From positions 3,417,001 to 3,481,000 of the forward strand of contig JAJTWR010000159.1 in the NCBI GenBank assembly GCA_021613335.1: a DNA stretch of 64,000 bases. Reading direction: 5' to 3'. Below, piece after piece: positions 54,318-64,000 of the stretch. Made by a program: the position numbers and the translations under genes. Numbering within the stretch: the first letter of the stretch is position 1; each line of letters begins with the position of its first letter. The notes below the pieces were generated by a model. That model was not told the DNA's origin and did no database searches. It saw only the letters and a program-made list of their open reading frames with translations. This DNA is from Whitmania pigra. Its lineage: Eukaryota; Annelida; Clitellata; Hirudinida; Haemopidae.

Positions 54318-54639
54318 ATGAAGCGAATGAAAACGAGATTTTACTAACTTGACTGGTGGCTTCAATTTGTAGACATTTTTAAGATGTTCATGTTAATTGT
54401 CTGCACATATCAGCGCGCAATTATTTTCCGTAACCACTGCACGCAGAAGCAAATACACGAACAATTGTTGACCACAGTTCATGCTTTTGAGATTGTATAT
54501 TTGATCGCAAACTTGCAAAAATATTGAATTATTTTCAACACATTTTATACAGAAATTTGTGGTTTCTACGAATCACTTGATGGTGCAAACAAGAAAAAAA
54601 TCGACGAAGAAATTGTTTTTCAAATTGAATTTAAGAAAT

Positions 54640-57053
54640 TCAAACGATGTTTCTAATTTCCAATGGTTTGACAAACAAGGAAACTTCGCATTGCTTTCGT
54701 TGCTTTAAATATTTTTCCAGGCATTCCCCGCACATGTCCTGGAAGAGCCCTCCGCCGCCCCTTCCTCCGGATGCTGAGTTGTTGTTCCATTCGCCAGATG
54801 GTCGCCATTCGTTTGTTTCTCTAAGTTGATCGGAAAAATTGCTGAACGTGGCTGTCGATGAAGTACGCTGAAGGTGACCAGGAATTGGAATGTTCTTGGA
54901 TCTGTTTTTGTTCAAGGAATGGAAATGCTTTGAAATCCGAGCGGAATTAGAGCACCTTAACGTAAGTTGTTCGCTTTCCATATCCGAATCCAAAAGCGAA
55001 GAATTCCTCCTGAAAAGTCCTTCATCTTTCATTTCGATCGGATCCCACGCTACTTCGCATGGAATGTCGTGTTGTTGCTTCCTATTACTGGATTGAGAGC
55101 CGAGAGAGGAAACAAGTGGTGCGTAGTAAGTCCTGCTTCCCCTCCCCACCTTCCATCTCGGTCCTCTGTGATCGTACAATATTTCAGGCAGATCGTCTGA
55201 GCAGCATTTGTCCGGATGATTAGAATGTTGAGGATGGTGATTATCCAGCTTCATTTCGCAACATTCACACCTTCTCGATTCCCTCGACTTGGCGTGACAC
55301 ATTGGAGAATCGACGGGGTCAGGGTTGGTGATCACGTCCGCTTGACCCAAGAAAATGATGACTTCTCGGTCACTCGCAGGTGTTGAACCAGCTGCCTGCA
55401 GCCTAGTTGAGCCTGATCTTTTTCTGGTCGAGAAACAACACGATCCTGGAGATACTCCTCCACAGACCAATAATTCGCCTCCTTCTCTTTTGTGTATTAT
55501 GTATCTAGATATCAATTTAACAATTACGGAATTTTAAAAAGTCTAAATTCTAAGATATGGTTAAGGTGCAATAAAATAAATGTCGATTTAAATAAAAAGC
55601 AGTTGCAATTATTGTACACGAGAACTGAATTACAAAAATGATATTACAATATTCAGTAATCATTTAGGCGCAACAGTTGAAGTTAAAAAAAGAAAGAAAA
55701 ATCTTTCCAAGGACGGTCTTCAACCGTGAGTAAGACAAACGGCCATTTCACGCATCCATTAATCCAGGCATAATAACAACTTTTCCAGGCGGACACATCC
55801 AAACAAACAACTTTCTTCAAATCCTTTCCAGACTTCCACTGGAAAATTCGCTACGTCGATGGTCCATAAATTTTCAAAACGTCATTTTGAAATTCATTAC
55901 TTTGGACGAATTTCTCCATAAAAACAAAATTGCAATCCTGAATTTAAATGGGATAAAAAAAATTCTGAATCCAAATATTCAAATTTTAGCTCAGCTGTTG
56001 TAAGATTTTGTATTTCTTATGCAATTATTATATTAAAATTTTATATTTTGAATTTTTCAGAAAAGTTTTAATTCTAATAAAAAAAAGAAGAAAATTAGGA
56101 AAATATTTTCAAATCTTGCATTTTTTTGATCGATAAAACGTTTTTATGTCAATCTTCGATAATTTTCAAAATTTATTCCAATCGTTTAACAAATAACCAT
56201 AAATTCATAAAAAAAAATACCATAATCAATATCAAGAGTTTTAAATAAAAATTATGCAATTTATTTTTTAAAACCATAAATGATTTTCCGCAAAATTTGG
56301 CAAACTATTAACTTTTTAGCTCTCAATGTTCTACTTGTGGAATGTCATGATTTTCGCTAATTTATGTCGTAATACATACTTTTATAAGGAACAAGTGTTA
56401 AGTATTTTTTTTTTGGAAAGTTCATAAGCATCTCTATGATAAATATTTACAAGTGAATAGAAATAATAATGTTTTCAGCATTAAAATGTATGTTAAAAAT
56501 AGCGATTTTTCTGTTAATTGTAAAATGTCTTATAAAGAAAAGGATTTACAGGGATAGGCATGCTTATGCTGTAAAACAGTCCTGTTTTAGTGATAGTATA
56601 CGATTGAATAATATTGGTTTGCTTGCATACGACATAAGTGCATGTTTTGGACGAGGTTCCACTTTTGGATCGTTGGGCGGTTCTCCTTAGCACACGTGGT
56701 CGTACTTAGAAATTAATTTCAGGAAGGTTCAGGTATTTCATTTGTAAAAGTTCATGCTATTTATTACTTTTCAAACAAAACCTAGTTGATATAATTTTGT
56801 AAAGATGTTATTATGTAATTATTACAGAAATATTAATGATATTATCATGCTTTTATTATATAGTTACATATGATATTATTATTGGTAATTATTATGTTAT
56901 TATTATGTTATTACTATGTAATTATTATGCTATTAATAATGTTATTATTATTCCTGTGAAATAACCTCCTCCTAGCGCAATACAAGGACACCAACAGCGT
57001 CAGACCCAACATGACTCCAAAACCAGCGCCAAAGAATACAGCGACCAGGACAC
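54640..57053 (-). CDS. Membrane-spanning and cytoplasmic end of an unrecognised single-pass protein
   Basis: Two exons fit in phase: 57053-56966 (88 nt) and 55504-54640. The first encodes a clear transmembrane segment (VLVAVFFGAGFGVMLGL, continuing with LLVSLYCA) followed by arginines. Its phase-2 end (AG/GTTATT) joins ATAC at 55504 after ATATCTAG, giving RRRYIIHKREGG. The remaining roughly 285 residues form a tail rich in Ser, Arg, Asn and Cys (CECCEMKL, LFRRNSSLLDSD, SGGRGGGGLFQDMCGECLEK), as expected for the cytoplasmic part of a type I protein; the positive residues lie just after the membrane segment. I do not recognise the family. Extracellular exons must lie further right. It is convergent with RGK, with 322 bp between stops. 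Confidence 0.65.
55545..56960. other. Intronic sequence of the unknown membrane protein
   Basis: AT-rich, with no additional exon found. The 73-aa plus-strand frame at 56469-56690 looks like chance. Confidence 0.45.
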
Positions 57054-57059
57054 CTGTCG

Positions 57060-58070
57060 AAACAAAAATTAAATTTCACATTTTCAACTCATGCAGTGGA
57101 TAATGACATATTTTTAAATATTTGTTTATAATTAAGTGAACCTAAATTTAATCAGGAAGATATGAATATAAATATAATTATGAAGTATTTTGGTCGTACG
57201 TTTCATTAGCATTTATTTATAGAAATTCTAATAATAAAGTAATTAAAATTAACTAAGCTAGGAGAGTGGAAAATGTAAAAGTACATATTAGTATAGATTA
57301 ATAATTATGAAAATCTACAGTAAATAATTAACAAGTTATACTGATTATAGATAACAGATTATACTAATTAATTTTAAAAAAATGTATAATAATTAAATAT
57401 AACAATGTCTGGTAATCAATTTCATTTTTAATTGAAAGAATTTATGATAATTATTCATAACAAATATTCCATTAATATTTCAATTGGAACAAGTTGTAAA
57501 CATAATAACAGAACGTTACCAAGTAATCCAATTCAGTAATGTATTAATCATATAATATTTATGCACAATATTAAAAATAAACAATATGATATTTAAATGC
57601 ATTGTTAAAATTAAATCATATAATATTTTTTTACATTATTAAAACCATTAAATATTGTTATGCAATATTGAAACTTTTAAATCATCCACCTAAAACTTTA
57701 ATAAAAAGTAAATTATGACTTAAATATTTCTCTAAAGAACGATGAATAAATAATTACAAATAATAAAAAGTGTCTTGCATTAATAACATTAATAGATAAT
57801 AAACAATACTATTAAAATTAATAACGAAATTATATTAAGAATGAATTACGACATAATAATTAGTTTTTAAGCCATAAATCACCACATAATTACTTGATTA
57901 TAAAAATCATGACTTGAAAATTACTTGATTATAAAAATAAAATCACGACTTGAAAATTACTTGATTGCGAGAAATTGAACGTGCCTGGGATGTGATGTTT
58001 CGTAGTTGCATCCGTGTTGAAGAGGAAGGTGGAGTTGTCTGCAGAGAAGGAAGGGTCGATGGAGGATACC
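57060..58070. other. Non-coding stretch, probably intronic
   Basis: Very AT-rich, with no exon or element recognised. Confidence 0.5.
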
Positions 58071-58074
58071 ATGA

Positions 58075-58485
<411 letters not shown>

Positions 58486-58584
58486 ATAACGGTGATTATG
58501 ACTCATCATAATTATCGGAGTGTAGTTCAATCTCAGAAATCTCCATTCGAATAAACTCACTCTTCAGCACCACCACCATCGTCA

Positions 58585-58790
<206 letters not shown>

Positions 58791-58869
58791 ACCTCGTCGT
58801 CATCATCCTTCTTATCATCGTCATCTTGAATGTTTGTTTAGCGAAAAACTTCATTTGAACCATGCTTAA

Positions 58870-59270
58870 GTATTCATACTTTAAACATTTAATAAAAATT
58901 TTAAATTCATTTTGTAATTAATAATTTTAATAAAGTTGTTAAATTGCAATTACTTTTGCTTTGCATAACTACTTTAATGAAAGTAAAATGTCAGCTGAGT
59001 AATACTATAAAAACAAATATTTGAAAATTTATTTTCAAATCATTTTAATGAGTATTTGAAGTATATGCTAAGGTTCAATATTTCCTACTTTATAACAAAC
59101 ACTTGGGTTGGTGTTATGAGGTTGTGTTATTGTCATTATGATCATGATCATCACTAAAAGAATAATATGCACAATAATAACATTGCACGAATAATATAAT
59201 TTCTTACTTTATGAATTAAAATGTAAATTAAAAATAATGATTACAAATTATGTTAATTCAAATAGTTATG
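58870..59270. other. Non-coding stretch
   Basis: AT-rich. Nothing recognised. Confidence 0.5.
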
Positions 59271-59274
59271 AATG

Positions 59275-59630
59275 AGGATAGAATAATTATGAATAAGGTT
59301 ATAATTATGAATGATGCCATAATTATGAATGATGTTACACATGGTTTTGAATGACGTTAAATAATTATGAATAATGTTACATATATTTATGATTAATATT
59401 AAATATAATTATGAATGATGTTGAACATAATTATGTATGACGTTGAATACAATTATGAATTATGGCAAATATATTTATGAATAACGGTGAAAATAATTAA
59501 TAATGATGATGGTACATATAATTATGAATGATGTTACAGATAATTATGAATGATGTTACATATAATTATGAATGATGTTACATATAATTATGAATGATGT
59601 TTGAATAAATAACGAACGATGTTCACAATA
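59275..59630. repeat. Degenerate repeat of ATAATTATGAATGATGTTA
   Basis: About 15 diverged units of roughly 20-25 bp in direct order. Confidence 0.8.
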
Positions 59631-59639
59631 ATTAAGTCA

Positions 59640-60080
59640 TGTTTGATGGTTGCTGACCAATGTAAACTCGTGTCAGGAAATGAAATGAAAAAGGATTTTT
59701 GTGAAGTTTTCCTGTGTTTGACTTGCATAATCTGCTGCTTGGTTGGAAATATCCGGCATTTGATTGCAAACTGTTTTCGTTTTTGTTTTTAAATGTTTTA
59801 TTTCATATTTTTATTTATATCTTTAAATATAGCACTTATATTTTAATTTTATAAATCTATAATTATTAAACCAATAATCCAATATTTATGATTCATAATT
59901 TAAAAGATTTATTACTGATTATCTCCTCACATCTTTTATTTCTTAGATTTATCATTTAACCTTTTTGGAACGTTATTACATTATCCACAAATGTTAATTT
60001 TTATTAATTAATTAATTAAATGTTAATTATTAATTATTAATTTATTTTAAAAATATTATTTGGGTAGGATTTGCTTTTGA
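59640..60080. other. Non-coding stretch
   Basis: AT-rich. Nothing recognised. Confidence 0.5.
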
Positions 60081-60084
60081 AGAC

Positions 60085-60190
60085 AAGGATGATGATAATG
60101 ACGATGTCGACGAGGAGAACGACTATGACGATGACGATGATGATGATGATGATGATGGCAAAGGAATGATGATGATGGCAATGGAATGAT
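60085..60190. repeat. GAT/GAC microsatellite, degenerate
   Basis: GATGAC, GATGAT and GATGGCAAAGGAAT repeats. Confidence 0.85.
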
Positions 60191-60738
60191 GATTATACTG
60201 CGCAGCAATTACAAGACATTTGAATGCAGAGCGGTGGACTCAGAAGATTGGAGATATTGTTCAAAATGAAGACAATCTTGTCTCCTAGGACTGCCAGATA
60301 TCAGAGCAGACCCCAAACCTTCAAGAAATGCTCCAGTTCTATATAACATTCTGACATGAAAAATAACATTTTAAAATTTTTTCATAAAATTAGAAATTAA
60401 ACTTCAACATAACATCATATTTTTAAACTGAGTCACACATCGCCGAATTTGGTGAGAAATTATGGATCATTATCATCAACATCAGCATCATCAATCATCA
60501 GATGATTCATGACTAAAATAATCCGCAATAAAAGACAATTAGTAATGAAAAAATAATATGTCAAAGTAATGTTTACTATTTGTTGGATGAATTTAAATTG
60601 TTGAAATCATCATATCTTGAAACACAAACGTAAATATTGTCATTTGGCAAGATAATCCAGAAGAGATGATTGTGACTCGAAAGCGAAATTCTTCACATTC
60701 AATCAGGAAATTACCGAAGGTGCTGCGCTTGAAAAGGA

Positions 60739-60744
60739 TTTATT
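60739..60744 (-). terminator. Minus-strand poly(A) signal candidate
   Basis: AATAAA on the minus strand lies about 265 bases after the stop of the candidate terminal exon at 61009-61085, so it could close that transcript. Confidence 0.35.
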
Positions 60745-61008
60745 CGTACAAAAGCAACAATTTACACGTAGTCACCGCATAAACAACAACAACACAGAAG
60801 TGTGACATAAACCACCGAACTCACACACATGCACACACAAACACAGTACCATCGCAACACATAAAACTGCTTCGACAGATTTAAGAGCATCAAGGAGGAT
60901 GCACAATTACAGCAGCAGGTGAGACTGAAACATTTTCAGAATCCACCGACATTAACAAGTTAGTGGAACAAGTCAAGAAATGAAAGAAGCAATTCAAACG
61001 ACAAGTCT

Positions 61009-61085
61009 TTACTTCCACGTCTCGACGAGGATCGATGGATCCATGTTTATCCGCACTTCAGATCTCACAGCTTCAGGTAAAACAC
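61009..61085 (-). CDS. Candidate short terminal exon of a minus-strand gene
   Basis: After a minus-strand acceptor with a T-rich tract (TTACCTAATAACAG), a phase-1 frame reads VLPEAVRSEVRI and then MDPSILVETWK before TAA. It enters in the same phase as the transmembrane exon at 57053, so it could be an alternative last exon of the same gene that leaves out the membrane segment. The frame is short, so chance is possible. A poly(A) signal downstream supports it. Confidence 0.4.
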
Positions 61086-61109
61086 CTGTTATTAGGTAAA
61101 AAAAAAAGA

Positions 61110-62430
61110 TTTCCAAAAATTTCCTTCAAAAAAAAAAGAAAAACTCTTTCCTTTTCACGATTTGTGTGAAGATTAAGTAGCAAATGAAGGATGTATTCTT
61201 CGAAATATTTATTATAGGTATTATATATATAATAATAATAATAAATTATATTAATTCAAAATAATAAGTGATGATGATGATGATGACGATGACAATGATG
61301 ATGATGGTGATGGCAATGAAATACAATCAAGAATACAAAGCGTGTTTCAGTGAACCATGATTCCACAGACATTATTACATTTACGATTTCAAAAAAGCAA
61401 TTTAAAAGTTTCGAATTTTAATTTACCTGCGAAATCAAGTTTACTGCTCACTTTTCGAAATAATTAATTCGAATTTATGTAATTTAATTATTAAAATTTA
61501 TTGTTTTATCGTTTAGTTTCTTATTAATAAAATTGGAATAAAAACGTTTTAGCGAATCAATTTTTGCAACTTCTTTGTGTCAGTAATTAGTTCTCCATTA
61601 GTTGCATTCATGTTTCTACGTATACCTTGTCGGATGTTATCGGACGATGTCGGAAATTGTCGTAACAATGCAGTCAGAAATTATTGAGAAATTATTGAGA
61701 ACCTTGCAAACTTAACATTCAGCCTCGTTTTTTTTTTAGATTTTGCATAAAAATATGAAGAAATTCTTTGAATCTAATTAATATTGATAACCACTTTTGA
61801 CGCTCCCAGTTTTACCGCCAATTCGTCTGAGAATTGGCGCCAACCGTTCTTGAGATTTTTGAAGTTTTTTAATTTAAAAATGTTTTTTTTTAATTCAAGA
61901 ACCCGAAATAATTCTGAATTTGATTTGAAAATTTTAACTTAAACATGAAATATCACATCCAGGTTCCATTAAGAGGTGCCAGGAAACTTAAATTACGTAA
62001 AATTATTATTGTTAATATTAATTGATTAATAAAATTTCATTATGTTTTATAAAGCTTAAATGACTAAATTGCATAATAAAAACAATAATTACAACGTCGA
62101 CAAATTACAGCCAGGATGATTATACGTAACTGTTTGTTTCTAGACACAGGTATGAACAAGATCCATTTGAAATGTAATTTTTCGCTGCTACATAATATTC
62201 TGAGCCTCATCCTCAGGATGTACATGTTGTACTTTTGTAATACTTTTGTCATTTTGTTTGTATGTTTTATAACTCTTCTAAATGATTTAATAAATTTAAT
62301 GAATTAATGAACTAAATTAATTTTTGAATTAAATTACTGAAATGCTAAAATTAATTTATTTAAATCTCCATATTAATGTATTAATGAATGACATTAAATT
62401 AGTTTTCAAACAAATAAACTTTTAGTCGAC
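61110..62430. other. Non-coding stretch
   Basis: AT-rich, with a short GAT patch at 61270-61320. Small frames at 62064-62307 look like chance. Confidence 0.45.
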
Positions 62431-62530
62431 ATTCAGCTTACATTCGCATAGCTGGATAGTCGACGTTGGAGTGAAATATTCGTATGGAACGCAATACAAG
62501 TTCCAATAAACGTTCGACGAAATGATTCAC

Positions 62531-62729
62531 CTGCATTAGCGCCATCCAAAGGTCTGCGCTAAACTTGGAGTGTGGAGCGAGTGCCAATCGAAAACACGCC
62601 ATAATCTGACGGGCGCTCCGAATAATTTTCTTTACGGGAACCTTACCCGGGCTTACTTCAGTCCGAGATAAGGTACAGACATGCGTGTCGAGCGCTTTAT
62701 GGATAGCAGGGTAGAGAGTGGAGATATTT
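62531..62729 (-). CDS. Candidate internal exon, unknown protein
   Basis: On the minus strand a good acceptor (CCTGGCATTCAG) and donor (ATGCAG/GTGAAT) bound 199 nt with one open frame of 66 codons. It includes STLYPAIHKALDTHV, VPVKKIIRSARQIMACFRL and SADLWMALMQ. The composition is balanced and much richer in GC than its surroundings. It ends in phase 0, so at least one more exon would be needed before 61085 (phase 1). I do not recognise the sequence. A conserved non-coding element is the main alternative. Confidence 0.4.
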
Positions 62730-62954
62730 CTGAATGCCAGGAATGGAAATCATTGCGCCAATGGTGCGGATGATTTATTCCGTATGGATGCTTAAAGACT
62801 TTCCCATTCCATCCATCTATTCATCCGTCTATTCATCCATTCATTCATCTATCTATCCAACCATCCATCTAGCCATCCGTCCGTCCGTCCGTATTTCTGT
62901 AAAAACCTTAACGAGATGATAGCGATTTTTACCTGCATTTAATAATCTAATTAT

Positions 62955-63074
62955 GATTAAAATGAAATATTTATTCATAATTAAAATGAAATATTTATTC
63001 ATAATTAAAATGAAATATTCATTCATAATTAAAATGAAATATTCATTCATAATTAAAATGAAATATTCATTCAT
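62955..63074. repeat. 24-bp tandem repeat, five copies
   Basis: Units AATTAAAATGAAATATTTAT plus TCAT, five in a row. Copies 3-5 share a T-to-C change. Because 24 is a multiple of 3, the minus strand reads an 8-residue repeat. Confidence 0.95.
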
Positions 63075-63213
63075 AATAAAATTGAAATTTTTCAGAATAA
63101 AATTTAAATAGCGTCTCGAATAATTCCAGGAATAAGATTGTTAGGGCGCCAAAGTTTTATTTTGATTTGCACTCTTAAGACATCATTCCGGATTCAGGTC
63201 ATCCTGATATGTG

Positions 63214-63238
63214 AACGGACGGATGGACGGACGGATGG

Positions 63239-63274
<36 letters not shown>

Positions 63275-63540
63275 ATGGATGGATGGATGGATGGATGGAT
63301 GGATGGATGGATGGATGGATGGATGGATGGATGGATGGATGGATGGATGGATGGATGGATGGATGGATGGATGGATGGATGGATGGATGGATGGATGGAT
63401 GGATGGATGGATGGATGGATGGATGGATGGATGGATGGATGGATGGATGGATGGATGGATGGATGGATGGACGTACGGACGGATGGATGGATGGACGGAC
63501 GGACGGACGGACGGACGGATGGATGGATGGATGGATGGAA
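63214..63540. repeat. GGAT microsatellite, about 325 bp
   Basis: Nearly pure (TGGA)n with GGAC variants clustered at both ends. All three plus frames read a WMDG-type repeat and are not genes. Confidence 0.97.
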
Positions 63541-63544
63541 AAAA

Positions 63545-64000
63545 TGACCCAGTCAGGGCTGAGAAAAGGAAGTCTGTTTGTGTGGAATTAAAATGGGATC
63601 GTTAGGAATGGAGATTCATTGTTCTGGATTATAAAACCGCTACTCACCGTAGCTATAGCAACCGATGGATGGAGGAAATGTAAACAACTAAACGTACAAT
63701 TTTTACGTAACATGTAAATTACTTATCGACAAAAGATTATTATTTTTATTCCTTTTCTTTGAACCATAATTTTCAACTTTTATTGATCCCCATTAAGACA
63801 TTACGTAGAAACTCAAAATATGTGTCTGTCTGTGTGTGTTTGCGTGTGCGTGTGCATGTGTGTGTGACGATGTCGTGTAGTTACACCGTGTTGGAACCAT
63901 TTCAAGAGAAAGAGTTTGAGAGCATCGTAAAGCATTACTGGAAGAGGATGACTTTGAAATGAATTCGTTGAGGAAACTATGATGAAAATAAATTAATAAA
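63545..64000. other. Right-end flank
   Basis: Contains a short GT-rich patch near 63820-63865. No gene is recognised up to the window end. Confidence 0.45.

Noticed and set aside
63138..63605. 155-aa WMDG-repeat frame
   Set aside because: The GGAT array is open in all three plus frames, so openness carries no information.

Overview
This is a window of animal nuclear DNA. It is AT-rich, its genes are split by GT-AG introns, and it carries very many long trinucleotide and tetranucleotide microsatellites, tRNA-like SINE copies and decayed DNA transposons. Four genes are recognisable: a FEZF zinc-finger repressor, an adiponectin receptor, a p21-activated kinase and an RGK-type GTPase. This set points to a bilaterian invertebrate. 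The sequence does not settle the phylum; a small-genome marine invertebrate is a reasonable but weak guess.

Layout. 1-903 (+): the 3' end of an unrecognised gene, with a poly(A) signal and two reading-frame faults. About 930-6300: repeats, including a deleted Tc1/mariner relic (3674-4108) and a TGAG array. 6328-8270 (-): FEZF, intronless, with an upstream TATA box. 11141-14007 (-): ADIPOR in seven coding exons, one of them ending in an apparent GC donor. 14648-16855 (+): PAK, divergent from ADIPOR and 640 bp away, in nine exons, with a truncated CRIB region. About 16.9-46.5 kb: a gene-poor stretch of microsatellites, minisatellites, SINEs and a hAT/BED relic. 46540-54317 (+): RGK GTPase in five coding exons, with a roughly 400-residue N-terminal extension. 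54640-57053 (-): the membrane-spanning and cytoplasmic end of an unrecognised single-pass protein, convergent with RGK. Two further candidate minus-strand exons lie upstream, at 61009-61085 and 62531-62729. The right end holds a GGAT array.

The genes do not form an operon or an obvious pathway. The points most worth following are the altered GTPase G3 motif and N-terminal extension of RGK, the multiplied AEEFA-type repeat in ADIPOR, the truncated Rac/Cdc42-binding region and unresolved exon junction of PAK, a possible secreted-versus-membrane choice of last exon in the unknown gene, and an undescribed SINE group sharing one 3' tail. All splice sites were read by eye from frame, phase and family similarity; none is supported by RNA evidence.
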